Assembly (NCBI GenBank): GCA_025345505.1
Contig: JANVCC010000011.1
Span: 11,817,749 to 11,881,748, forward strand
Reading direction: 5' to 3'
DNA from: Todiramphus chloris collaris
Taxonomy: Eukaryota; Chordata; Aves; Coraciiformes; Alcedinidae
Length of the DNA stretch: 64,000 nt
Positions 33,328 through 45,336 of this stretch are shown here, piece by piece. Position 1 is the stretch's first letter. The number at the start of each line of letters is the position of its first letter. Position numbers and translations under genes: made by a program. The notes beneath the pieces are model-generated. The model ran no database searches, was not told the origin of the DNA, and saw nothing but the letters and a program-made list of their open reading frames with translations.

Positions 33328-34629
33328 TGCAGTTTATTAACTACAGTTATGTTGTAAATCTTGAACTACTTCTACTTATGCATGTTTATTCTATACTAGA
33401 ATATGTATCATCTCCCTTTTTTTGGATAACACAAATGCCCGTAGACATTTGACCAGGGTTGGTATACAAACTACATCGATTTTTTTTGCTCACAAAATTC
33501 AAGAAGGCTTCATTTAATATAAAGTAGTTTATCACAGGTTTAAAATCTGCCTTTCACATAATTTGTTTGTATCTCTAATCTTAATTTTCTTATCTCTAAT
33601 CTTTGCTGTTTGTAACTGTTGTATTTATAACATAAAAAAAATATTTTCAAATGCATTTAAAGTGAGATTTGGAAGAAATGTCAATCAAGTCTATCTGATT
33701 AATTAATGAAGTTGGGGGGAAAAAAGATAAAGGCCCTTCCACATGTTCTTCAGTTTTAGGAAGGACTGTGTATTTGAAAGTCCTTATCTTCAAATATGCT
33801 TTAGCTGTCCACTTAATATGGTCTGTTCACATGAGATGTAAAGTTCTTAAAATACCTCTAACAGTTGAAACAAAAGCTTGTTTTAACTTTTTTTTTTCAA
33901 ACTATAAATTCCTCCCTTCCACCCTCAAAAGTACTGTTACCTCTGTCTTAAAAACCTTAGAGTTTGTGTTATATTCTGTTATATTAATCTTACACTATCC
34001 TAGTAACAGTGTTAGTTTAAAATGGCTGAAACATCATTAAGGCTACCTTTAAATCAACTTTAAAAAAATAAAACAAAAATACATTAACAGAACTTAAAGA
34101 AAAAATGACAAGAATATGTGTGGAATTGTATGCTTTCTAATAAAAGCTACAATTTCAGTATTTGGAACTTTGAAATCACCATAGACATTTCCCTTACTTT
34201 TTTTAGACTTTTTTTTAAGCAACCATCATAATTATCTCTTTCAGCACAGAACGCCCACTGCTATCTCTGAGTGATTTTTAGGAGTAAAGGCTTAAAACTG
34301 ACACTTGAGATCATCTTTTTCAAGCCAGGTAAGCAGGTAGGCTGTCCTGTGAAAGCTGGTTTGCACCTAGAGGCAGTGGACATTTTCCACCCTTGTCTTA
34401 TTGGAAAATGGGCTGCAAAGGTGGCAGAAAAGTGAATTACTACTATCAGTTCTGATCTTCAATCATGAAATCATCAGCGAGTAAATCTTAAGGCTTTGTG
34501 AAAAACAAAAGGGCTACTGCAGGGTGGTAGATTATTAATGCGATAGGGCTTCTTGACTAGTGGCTATTCAGTTTTTACTACCTAATCTAACTCAGATGTC
34601 TGTTTCTGCTAGAGTGTATTGTGTTGACT
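33328..34629. other. Unassigned AT-rich DNA
   Basis: No gene or repeat recognised. Confidence 0.45.
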
Positions 34630-35218
34630 AGATATGCACTTGGGTCACAACACCACCATACAACGCTATAGGCTTGGGGAAGACTGGTTGGAAAAGGACT
34701 TGGGGGTATCAGTTGACAGACAGTTGAATATGACCCAGCAGTGTGCTCAGGTGGCCAAGAGGTCAAGAGCATCCTGGTTTGTATCAGAAACAGTGTGGCC
34801 AGCAAGACTAGGGTAGTGATAATCCCCCTGTATTCAGCCCTGGTGAGGTTGTACTTCGAATACTGTGTTCAGTTTTGGGCACCTTACTACAAGGAGGAAT
34901 TTGAAGTGCAGGAGTGTGTCCAAAGAAGAGCAGCAAAGCTGGTGAAGGGTCTATAGCACAAGTCTTATAAGGACCATCTGAGAGACCTGGGGTTGTTTAT
35001 TTTGGAGAAAAGGAAGCTCAGGGGAGATGTTATCATTCTCTACAGCTCTCACAAAGGAGGTTGTAGTGAGATGGGGGTTGGTCTCTTCTTCCAAGTAACA
35101 AGTGATAGGACAAGAGGACAAGGCCTCAAGTTGCAGCAGGGGAGGTTTAGGTTGGATATTAGCAAACATTTCTTCACAGAAAGGGTTGTAAAGCCCTGGA
35201 AAAGAATGAAAGCTCATT
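34630..35218 (+). mobile_element. CR1 LINE internal fragment ending in an A-run
   Basis: Plus-strand CR1 ORF2 C-terminal half, split over three frames. 34634 onward reads MHLGHNTTIQRYRLGEDWLE, then in other frames [20 protein letters not shown] (about 34830), [20 protein letters not shown] (about 35000) and [18 protein letters not shown] (about 35145). These match the 439-residue copy from about residue 218 to 408. A stop (TAG) interrupts LVKGL at 34953, and indels near 34770 shift the frame. The element ends at the codons for VVKPW, roughly 90 bp of coding sequence before the CR1 stop, and then runs into 23 A residues instead of CR1 3' UTR and octamers. Clearly dead, and with an unusual 3' end. 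Confidence 0.92.
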
Positions 35219-35241
35219 AAAAAAAAAAAAAAAAAAAAAAA
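35219..35241 (+). repeat. Poly(A) run, 23 nt, at the CR1 break
   Basis: Uninterrupted A23 beginning AGCTCATT-A(n), followed by GAAAAAGA. CR1 does not normally carry poly(A), so this tract is either a non-canonical retroposition tail or an independent A-run at the break. Confidence 0.85.
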
Positions 35242-35376
35242 GAAAAAGATTTTTACATATTAAAAAAAGTCAATTTATATTAGACTTGTTTTTTCTATGT
35301 AGTTCCTTTGCCTTTGTATTACACAGATTACAATGGCAGGCTTCCTTATGTAAATGGAAATATTTATATGCTGTTC

Positions 35377-35425
35377 AGGGGAAGGGGAAAGGAAAGGGAA
35401 AGAGAAAGGGAAAGGAAAAGGGAAG
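35377..35425. repeat. Polypurine tract, 49 nt
   Basis: Pure A/G run made of GGAAA and GGGAAA units (for example GGGGAAGGGGAAAGGAAAGG). The Arg/Glu-rich frame across it is a by-product. Confidence 0.9.
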
Positions 35426-38400
35426 TGATATCATTATATACTACAGTAGACATGGACTGCTGTAATGGAAAACTTTTCTACTTAAATGTCTATCTTCTAG
35501 CTACTTTACAAGATTTTTTAATCTGCATTTCTGTGGCTTTAATGATAGTAATTAGTCTGACATTTTAAAATCCTCATATACAGCATCTACGGTTTTTGCA
35601 TAAAATAACTCTTCCTTATATGTTTATGTTATGACCTTTGTAGATCTTCTCCTGCAGTGTTTACATGCTCATGGCTCTCACTGGAAACATTGCAGGTTCT
35701 ATGGATGCACAGCTTTCCAGATAACTAAGGTCTTTCATTCCACTGAATCCAAGAAGTGTAGCAAAATTCTGTGAATGCAACTCTATCTGGATCACAACTA
35801 AATGAAATATTGGTATAGCCCAATTAAGTAAATATATCAGTCTCTGTACTGCTCTACAAGTAATAATGTTTAGGAAGAGCTACTATGATCTTTGCGTATA
35901 GTCTATAAATAACAAGCACAAAGTATATCTCATGACATTTCCTTTGAGAAAAGCATTTAGATCATTCAGTAAAGGCTGAATTCCTGTATTGGAGAAAGAA
36001 CTAAGTGAAAAGGAGGAAATCTGCTATTGGACAAAAAGTCGATTAACTTGAATAAATAAATTTAAAGAGGGAATATGTATGCAGAGTGCCAGTCGTCTAT
36101 GTCAGTTTGCACCCAACTGTTGCTTTAAACAAAATCCTGTTCTGAGTACATTGATGGAGCAGAGTTGGCATTTCCTCAGTTGGAGGAAGGATTTTGATAA
36201 TGGAATGTGAAAAGAAACTCAATGAACACTGAAAAGTAAAAGTTTCTGAAACTAGTCTCTTGACAATAATTGGTCATTTGGATTATAAAAGGAAAAAAAG
36301 AAGCTGTTCAGATATTATAAACTAACATGAAGGAAATAGATGGCCTATTTGATGTCAAAACTGAAAGATTTTTCTTTGATTAATTTTATTGTATCAGTCT
36401 CTTGCCCATATGAGATCTTTGATGCCATTCACTCTTCTTTGATATGTATTTTTATTTCATTTTCTAGGAATGTCTGAACTCCAGATGGTATGATAATTAA
36501 ATTCAATGGCTATTTGCTTTTCGTCCAATAGACAGTTGGCATGCTAGACTTGATGATGTAAAATCTAGTGTGCAATGTCAAAATTCCTCAATCCAACAAC
36601 ATTTTCCTTTATGAAAAGAAGATATTATTTTGACCAGAAAATTAGGCTACTGTGCTGACTTTGTGTGGAAGAGGTTAGGCTCCGGGAGTCATATTTGGCA
36701 TATCAGTAGACTGGCCTTACTTCCACAGGAAATGGAGTTACCTTTTCATTGGCATATTAAAAAAATTCTATTCATGTTGATGGTTGTCTGAGAAGCAGCT
36801 GATGATCTCCACCATTGCTAACAGATTGTTCAGATTTACAATGTGAAAATATAAGCCCTTCACCTCCAGGAAGAGTTAGGAGGACATTTGAGAAAAATTA
36901 CACTTAATTTCATTATATTGTGATTTTTAAGCAATTAAAAGAAAAAAAAAAACAAAAAACAAAAAGAAGAGAATCTGCAAAAATTAGCAGTTAATTAAAA
37001 GACTACTTCTTAAAAGTTTAATGTTTTTCTGCCTCCATCAATGACATCGATACCATACAGATCTTCATTCAGTTTTCATTCCTTACTTTAAGAACACTGT
37101 AGGACTCACCATATTTTAAGTGAATATTTTAACCAAAAGAATGCTGAAACTAAGTTTCAGTTTCATATAAAATTCATATTCTCAAAAAGAATAAAAATTA
37201 AACATAATTATCTTGTTGAAGCATCTTTCCAGTTTAAATAAGGTTTCTTGAATTCAGTTTTCTGTATAAGGTATGAAGTTTTGATGATATTTGTAAAAGT
37301 TTGAGCTTATTGCTATGACAGACTTAAGCAGGGTAAGGATTCTACATTTCTGTTGCATTGCTTGCCTCAGATAACCATTCAGCTCACTGAAAAACACTGT
37401 CTTTCTCTTTCAGTCTTTCACTAGCATATGTGTGTGTCTGCTTGCACACATGTACACACATGTGCATGCAATGTGTATGACAAGAAGGCCACTGACTTTA
37501 ATGGAGTACATAGTATCTATTCAAAGACAGGTAGAAAAGCTAAGGAGAATGTGTGCCCTATAAGACCATCAGAGTTGATGTGGCCTGAGGATGTTATGGG
37601 GTAGCTGCACACCTGCAACTATTTCAGCCTTTTTTTCTCTGTAGTGACTGCCAAAAGAGTGTTTCTGAGACAAAACTAATGCAATGGTTTCATGTGAACA
37701 TTTTTTAATTTAATTTCCTCCTTTTGCCTGCTGCTCTTTCCTTGGTACTTGCTTTAGACAGGCCACAACAAAGGCCAGAAGGACTTGTTCAGGAAGTGTT
37801 AACAGATAACTTTAAACACAGTTAATACATTTAATTAAGTATATCACAGGTTCCCCCTCCCAGGGTGATAGTATCTACAGGGACCTGCTAATTGTTCAGC
37901 TATAGGGAAGATTGTTTGACCAGGGGAGAACCAAGGCTATTGGAAGGGCACCAACTCCGGCTAGAAATTATTCCGAAAACAGAATACATTGGGTGGGCTG
38001 GATTCCAAAGAAAGGTTCTGAGTGAGAAAAAAGTGGGTTGCAGAAATAAAGCATGAATTAGTGCAGATGGAAGAACTGGAGAGCATGGGTGTTCCCAGGG
38101 ACTGGGTCCAGGAAACACCCATGTATGCATAGTGAGAGATATTGAACGACTGTTGGTGGCGGTAGATGTAGCTAGCTGTGCTTAATGGGAAAAAGGGGAA
38201 TGTGTAATCTCTTGTGCATGTCTTTGTGTTAGAGAGTAGGGAACACAGGTGGCTTCCTGAGGCAGAAGACAGTATGGTAGGAGGACACAGAACACTGAAC
38301 ATGGTTGTAGCAGCCACACTGAGACTCTGGTCCATGAGTAATTTCTTGATAATACTTGCATTCTGTCTCAATGCAAGGTTATTCTTTGTCTTACCTTCTC

Positions 38401-41400
38401 TGGGAGCATCTGGATGGTGTGCAGGTGGGCCTTCATATCAGAGAACAATGTGTGGACCTATTCTCAACAAATCTGTGAAATGAAAGCAACATGTCTCTTC
38501 CCTTTCAAGGATACGATAGTACATCTGACACTGGACTCTGTTACTACTTTATACATTTTGTGATTTGTTGACTAATATGTTGCTGAAGTGACCAGCAAAA
38601 TACAATTCTTGAAGAGTTATAACGTTTAGCAAATATTTTTTTTTCCTCACTGTTATTATGTTATCAGTAATTCTTTGGTCTTCATTGCTGTAATCTGATT
38701 TGGATAACAAACTGCCTGTGAGGCAGATGGTATCCTTTGTCACTTCTACAGGATCTCAGGCTAGGACTAATTGAAAATTCCCCTGGTGTGCACAGAATTA
38801 AGCTTTGGTCTTATCACCCACACATTAGTAGAACCTGATTATTTGCACAACTAAAAAGCCTCATTCACTGAGGCTGTAGAGTTGAATCAATCCCTTTGCC
38901 AAGTTTCAGATGCACTAGGTACTGGTGACACTTCATAGGGATATGCCACTGCTGTGTGGTTCTCTCGATCTGTGCTCCAGGCTGGCAACTTGCTTTTAGT
39001 TCCTGTTCCAAATGGTTTGGCCTCTTGCTGTGAAAAGATACTTTCACACCATTTCCAATACATTAAGGAAGTATCTGTCTGGTGGGTACCAATCAATATA
39101 AGACTGTACATTCTCACTCCATATGAGCTTGTACTTTTTTGTCTCTTCTCTCACTCTCTGCCTTACAACCTAAAGAACAATTTTTGCAAGGTGTAGAAAA
39201 AGAGAAGAGTTAGCACTAACTAGAGTTAATAACTCTTTCCTCTATGGAGATATAGATTCTGCAAAAAGAACAGGATGAAAATGCTACTAATGGCCATTTT
39301 TATTCCTATTCCAAATCTGAAATCGAAGTATGTCATCTCTTTCAAGATCTGCCTGTGGGTCTATTATAACCTTTATAGTACAGCTTAAAGATTTCCTTCA
39401 AATATTTTTATATTGTTTGATTTTTCACTTTTTATTAGAGATGGTAAAGAGACACCTTAGAAAAGTGTGTCCTCTCCTGTTCTCAATACTCTAGTCTTTA
39501 TACCTTGACTCTTCCTGTATTGTAATTTTTCATGACATTCTCTTAACATTGTATCTAGCTTGTTCTTGCTTCCTCTGCAAATAGATATCTGCAGTAAAGA
39601 ACTATGGTCGAGAATGTGGTTTGAGAAATTTACATTTTCTTTGAATTTTTGCTAATGAAGAAGAGATGGAAGAATTGCCCTTTTGTCTTGGAGCAGAGTG
39701 GTGGCTTTTATACACTTAGCCTTCTGCTAAAGCAGCCTCCCTGCTCAAGCAAGCTTTATGTAAGGTTTGTGTTGCTTGGGAGTTAGAATTCATGATCATG
39801 TTCCTAAAACTTTTGATGATTTTTCTGGATATACACCTATGAAGCTGTTTAATTCTTTCAAAGTGAAGACTGATGTCCTTAACCCTGAGGTATCCAGTGA
39901 GGACAGCTAATGATCCTAGATGCACTGTTTTAAAGAAATCTGTATCCCCTAGAGTTTTGCAAAAGTTTATAATTTCACATAGAGACTTACTGTGCAAATG
40001 TAGTCTGTATGGAAAAGGCCCATATGAATGAACATGTACACTGACAACAGAAGACTATGTCTTAAGCAGAGAGAGTTAGTTGCTGAAAATTACTTGTGGC
40101 AGATGAAGTGTGATAGTTTATGCCTGCTTATTTACTACACTGGGATGCTTGAAAAGAGATTGATAGTGAGTTTTGAAAATAATTCTGCATTTTGTTCCCA
40201 TTTAAGCAAAACATGCACTTCCCCTAGCTTCTCCATGCACTCTCTCTTCAGCTTATACTTTAGGCTTCTGTTTCTGGCAGCGCCATATTCACATTCAAAG
40301 TCACTTGTTAGATATTTTACCTAAACATCTGTACATTGAAACCTCCTGTAGGTTTGATGTCAGAGAGAAGTTTGGTTTTTTTTTTAAATATGTCTTCATA
40401 AGATTTACTACTTACAGCACACCATAAATGAGAAGTTGAGAAAATGAAGTACTATTTTTCATAACTAATTTCTGGAGTCTTTGAAGGAGCTCCTTGGACT
40501 CTTGCCAGTTCCATCTTAGTGGGATTATGTTGCTTGCATATATTGCTATAATATCTGATTACCATAGGAATTAATGTAATGTCAAGTACTGATATCAATA
40601 GTATCTGTACAGGAAATAACCAATAATTTTAAACACACTATTGTCTAAATATTAATAGTTCTTTTTGCATTGTAAAACATATGAAAAATAAACAGTAATT
40701 ATTTTATTTACAAGCATCAGACTATTCAAAAACAGATTAAGAATATCTCATTAGTTTTCCTTTTCATCCAATATAAGACATTGGAGGAAATCAAGTAAAC
40801 AAGTTACAGCACCTAAGAGCAATAATAGAACATGACATTTGATCATTCTAAATATTCCTACTTAGTAACTCATTCAGGTACATTTATTCAGGCTTCTACT
40901 AGTGAATATCTAGAAGAAAGAAAATAGAATCTCTAAAAGTGTACTTTGCTTTATGGGTGCTATCTGTTGAATACTTGATATTTTTTTCTCATCATAGAGA
41001 AAAACTAATGTCAATATTATCCCATTGATATTAATGGTGTTGCTCCTTGTTTCCATTATGGCTGGTAATAAGGAACTAATTTCCTTGACTTGTTGCTAGA
41101 ACACTGTAAGTGCAGCTAGTTTAAAAAGCTTCATTTAGCAATGGCATGACATTTTCCAATAACATATTTTAAAAGCTTAAAGGATCCTTTCTTTTCCACT
41201 TTCCTCTCTTTACTTCTATCCTGTGTTGTGGATGACTGTGGATGACTTTTGTTTTCCAGATTCTACTGTGAAGTTTAAAAATTTATTTTATAAGCTAGGA
41301 AAAAATCTTTTACAAAGAAATAACACAATATGCAAATCTAGATTTTTATTTTCATGATCTCTTCAATATATAATCCTGTTGAATCTACTCTGGATATAGG

Positions 41401-41724
41401 ACTGCTACCACAAATAAATATTGGAATTAAAAGATGGAGAAAGTTAAAATAAAAACAATCCAAAAAAATCCATATTGCTTAGCTAACGTCCTTGTTAATT
41501 TCTGAGACTATTCTCACTTGCCAATATGTGAAGTTCATCTTCCTTGTCAGTTATCATCCTATGGACAAGTATTATGAATACAGGCTCTTTGAAAGGGCTA
41601 AGCAATAAAAAGAGGACAGGGAGTTGTGCTCTGTAGAAAAACATGACTTGACGGCACTGAGCTCCAGTGCAAAATGGGAGATGTACCCAGGAGCAAACTA
41701 CACCTGCAAAGAGAAAAACAGGAA
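35426..41724. other. Unassigned AT-rich DNA
   Basis: Over 6 kb without a recognised gene or repeat family. A YR-alternating stretch is at 37443-37470. The longest frame is 37961-38371 on the minus strand (136 codons, Ser-, Thr- and Cys-rich); it has no recognisable domain and lies in a slightly GC-richer area (37840-38460). Confidence 0.45.
37443..37470. repeat. Alternating pyrimidine-purine tract
   Basis: Strict Y-R alternation for 28 nt (TGCACACATGTACACACATG and onward to TGCATGCA). This is the sequence pattern that favours Z-DNA under supercoiling. Confidence 0.8.
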
Positions 41725-43180
41725 AGAATGCTAGGAGATCTGCCTGGGTGAACAAGGAACTCCTGGACATGCTGTCACACAAAAGAAACTCTACAAGGAG
41801 AGAAAAGAAGGACATCTAGAACGGGAGGCATACAAGGAAGCTGCCTGAGCAGCAAGAGATCTGTTTAGAAAAGCTAAAGCTCAGTTAGAATTAAATATAG
41901 CCAGGGAGATTAAGTGAAATGACAAAAATTTCTATAGATATATCAATGGCAAGAAAAAGACTAGGGAAGGTGTGGGCCCCCTCAGAAAGGAAACTGGAGA
42001 ATTGGTGGCAAGTGATGCTGAGAAGGCTGAGGTCCTCAATGACTTCTTTTCCTCAGTCTTCATTGGCAAGGGCTCCAGCCACACCCCGAGAGTCATAGAT
42101 GATGATGGCAGGCATTGGATGAAAGAACTGCCCATTGCAAGTGAAGATCAGGTTCGTGACCATCTGATAAACCTGAAAGTGCACAAGTCCATGGGACCTG
42201 ATGGGATACACCCATGGGTGCTGAGAGAACTGTCAAATGAGGTTGCTAAACCACTATCTATTATATTCCAAAAGTCAAGGCGGGACGGTGAAGTCTCTAC
42301 TGACTGGAAAAGGGGAAATATAACCCCCATATTCAAAATGGGAAAGGTGGATGAACCTGGGAACTATAGTCCAGTCAATCTCACTTCTGTGCCTGGTAAG
42401 ATCATGGAGCAGATCCTCCTGGAGGCACTACTGAGTCAGATGAATAACGATGAAGTGCTTGGCCACAACCAACATGGCTTCATCAAGGGCAAATCATGCC
42501 TGACTAACCTGGTGGCATTGTATGAGAAGGTCACAACATCAATAGATGGGGGAAGAGCAACTGACGTCATTTACCTGGACCTGAGCAAAGCCTTTGACAC
42601 TGTCCCATATGACATTCTGGTCTCCAAGCTGGTGAAATATGGATTTGATGGATGGACACTCCCAAAGAGCAGTATAAACAGTGACAACCCCTGTTTCAAG
42701 AAGGATATGGATGTGCTGGAATGTGTTCAGAGAAGGGCCATGAGGATGATCAGAGGGCTGGAGCATCTCTCCTATGAGGACAGACTGAGAGAGTTGGGGT
42801 TGTTCAGTCTGGAAAATAGAAGGCTCTGGGGAGATCTTATTGTGGCCTTCCAGTATCTGAAGAGGGCCTACAAGAAAGCTGGGGAGGGACTTTTTAGGCT
42901 GTTGGGCAGTGGTAGGACTAGAGGGAATGGATTAAAGCTACAGATAGGTCAATTCAGGTTAGACATTAGGAAGAATTTCTTCCCCATGAGGGTGGTGAGA
43001 CACTGGAACAGGTTGCCCAGAGAGGTGGTGGAAGTCCCATCCTTGGAAGTTTTTAAGACCAGGCTGGATGGGGCTCTGAGCAACCTGTTCTAGTGGGAGG
43101 TGTCCCTGCCATTGTCAGGGGGGCTGGAACTAGATGATCTTTAAGGTCCCTTCCAACCCTGACAATTCTGTGATTCTATA
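41725..43180 (+). mobile_element. CR1 LINE with internal deletion of the RT core
   Basis: Plus-strand CR1. The left part (41725-41970) encodes the linker between endonuclease and RT: WVNKELLDML near 41745, AARDLFRKAKAQLELNIARE near 41850-41910, [14 protein letters not shown] just before 41972, with at least one frameshift and a TGA. From 41972 the frame stays open to 43093 but jumps over the catalytic core. The 3' UTR then follows (GGGCTGGAACTAGATGATCT, AAGGTCCCTTCCAACCCTGA) and the terminus AATTCTGTGATTCTATA at about 43180. The element is therefore 3'-complete, 5'-truncated and internally deleted by roughly 580 bp relative to the 9.9-kb copy. Confidence 0.93.
41972..43093 (+). pseudogene. 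CR1 ORF2 derivative lacking RT motifs B and C, frame open
   Basis: A 373-codon frame. Residues 1-120 are the pre-RT linker and start of RT (LNDFFSSVF 22-30, [12 protein letters not shown] 73-84, [12 protein letters not shown] 111-122). [14 protein letters not shown] follows at 130-143, [14 protein letters not shown] at 167-180 and motif [10 protein letters not shown] at 201-209. After FDGWTL (225-230) about 11 residues of unclear origin lead directly into [18 protein letters not shown] (242-259), the C-terminal domain, which is complete to [10 protein letters not shown] and the stop. Motif B (SGVPQGS) and the FADD catalytic pair are gone, about 195 residues in all. The deletion preserves the frame. 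The product could not be a polymerase. The displayed ATG is internal to the element and not a native start. Confidence 0.9.
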
Positions 43181-43354
43181 TCTGTTAAGACCTGACCAAG
43201 GTCTAAAGGAAGCAATTTCAGTGGTAACATCAATCGGATATGCAGAAAACTGCCTGAAGTGGCTTTGGATTCCCACCAAAAATTAGTCGAAGGTCCTGAC
43301 CATGAGCCTTAGTCTTCATGGAAGATGACACCTGCACAGATCTTATGAGCTGAG

Positions 43355-43835
43355 CATGGTTTTGTGCAGCAATCCAAGAAGTCTCTAAATTGTGTTGGTG
43401 ACAATTTCCTAATGAAAATGCTAGAGGGATTGAGCAGGAGTAATGCTCTGTTTTCTAGTTCTTATAAACAAGGAAGGATGACAAATGTAGTTACAGATGG
43501 CAGGGTAGGTTGCAGCAACCAGAAAATGGTGGCGTTCAGGAGCCCATGGAAAAGTGGGCAGGGGAATAGCAGAGTTAGGGCTCCAAGCTGTGGGATATTA
43601 AACTCTGACCTATTCTGGAAATGATAGACAGAATACCTGGGGGAAGCATATCAATGAGAGAAGTACCCAGGAGACGTCTTTATTTTTTCGAGAAAAACTT
43701 ATTTGAAGGTTAGGAACAAACAGTCCCATTGTGGAGGAACACTAGGAGTTTTGGCAGAAGCTTCTGAATTCAAGAGGAAAATGAGAGGATATAGGAGGTG
43801 GAAACAAGGATCAGCAAAGATGTGTATAGAAGCAC
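43355..43835 (+). mobile_element. CR1 LINE fragment, endonuclease C-terminal part
   Basis: The frame 43364-43624 reads LNCVGDNFLMKMLEGLSRSN, ALFSSSYKQGRMTNVVTDGR and VGCSNQKMVAFRS. It aligns with the CR1 endonuclease end, where families show L-E-C-x-D-N-F-L, A-L-L-D-L, and G-C-S-D-H-x-M-V-E-F. The conserved SDH triad near the end of APE-type endonucleases is here SNQ, so catalytic residues are mutated. Beyond it, NSRVRAPSCGILNSDLFW corresponds to the CR1 'SRV.TLDFRRANFDLF' part, and around 43795 GYRRWKQGSAK matches the CR1 linker YRRWKQGQV. The piece is upstream-type CR1 sequence, yet it lies downstream of the CR1 that ended at 43180 and on the same strand, so it is a second insertion that lost its 3' half. 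Confidence 0.75.
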
Positions 43836-44379
43836 TGCTCTGACACTGAATGAAATCAGAAAGGACAGTCAGCCTCACCTAAGTTTCTGGAAAGATCATA
43901 AAGCACATTTGCACAGAAATAATTTCCAAACATGTGAAGGACAGGGAGATAAGTAGTAGCAGTCAACTCTGATTTACCAATGAAAATGACTTCTTTTATG
44001 ACTCGCTGATCTTCTATAATGAAAAAAACTGTCTGTGGATGTAAAGAGAGAGATGTATGAGACATACTTAGTATTACTCGCAGTAATTCCCATTCAACAG
44101 AATACCATCTGATACCACAAATGTTTTTCAACCTTTTTTTTTTTTTTGTAAATTACTGTGGAATATTTTAAAAAACTGTTTCCAAATGACACATGAACTA
44201 TTTCCACTTTCAGTAATTTCCCTTAACAATGTGAAGTTTAAAAAAGAAACTCCCAGAACTAAGCACTATTAAAACCCTCCTCACTTTCTCCCAGTCCTTT
44301 GAAAAATGCAGAATATTTTATTTGCTTAAATGTTTCCCATTAGCAGCATATTGTTATGAAATGTCAAAGAAACAATATG

Positions 44380-44399
44380 AATAAATAAATAAATAAATA
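44380..44399. repeat. (AAAT)n microsatellite
   Basis: Five tetranucleotide units, 20 bp. Confidence 0.9.
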
Positions 44400-45306
44400 C
44401 ATATTTTCCTCTCCTTTTCATACTTAACTTTATTCTTTTTCAGTGATGCCATCAGCCTCTTAGCTCTGTTTCTGAGGTGTTTTCCTTCTTTCTATATCTG
44501 AGCAAATTAGATCAGTATGAGCTTGGAGTCCCATCATGAAGAGTCAGATAAAGTATGAGCGTCCTTATCCTCTGTAGGACTAAAAGCTTTTCCTACAGCT
44601 TTGATCATTTGAGTAGTGATATAAAAACGTGTAAGCTTTAACTGGAGAGACTCAAAATGGACTCCACAAGTGCCAGAGGGAGATTCAGAAAATTGAATTA
44701 TTATCTGAACTGCCAAATATTGGATATTTTTCAGCATTTACCTTTTCAATAGGCTTTAAAGCTGAGAAATATATTTATTGACAGATGCTTCAGCAAGACA
44801 ACACAGTTACTGTGCTTACAGACTTGAGTTATAAATATGATTATTATTTACAGTGACTTGGAAGAACAATGAAGAACGAGTCCTTATTGTTCTTGGCACA
44901 CAAAACTGCTGTAAAATGAATCCAGAAAGAATAGACATGAGAGATTTATGGACAAGTCTCAGAAACAGCTGGCCTTCAAGTAGATTATTCTGCAATATTA
45001 ACCAGAAACTGAAGAATAGAAAATGTGAATTTGCAACAAAATATTTCCTGAGATCTGTACTGTAGATTTTAATATGTACATTGGTTTATATGGAGAAAGC
45101 ATTTCATACTGAGAAAAACCAGTTATTACATAGTGAAGTTCTCTGTTTAAGTTTCATCTCCTTAAACCAACAAATAATCTACCTGTATAAAAGTAAAGAA
45201 CTGCAAGCTATTATCTGAATCAAACCCAGTAGTAGGTGAATGCAGACAGCACGTTTTCACAGACTAGAAATCCCATTTCAAAAAACTTATTATTTTTTCT
45301 GCATTT

Positions 45307-45336
45307 GTATATGCACATGTGCATGTGTGTACATGT
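45307..45336. repeat. Alternating purine-pyrimidine tract with a palindrome
   Basis: Thirty nucleotides of strict R-Y alternation containing the perfect 14-bp palindrome ATGCACATGTGCAT at 45311-45324. It is a candidate Z-DNA or cruciform site by pattern only. Confidence 0.8.

Noticed and set aside
37961-38371. 136-codon minus-strand frame
   Set aside because: Ser/Thr/Cys-rich without a domain, with no splice or promoter context and an overlapping opposite frame; most likely chance in a GC-richer patch.
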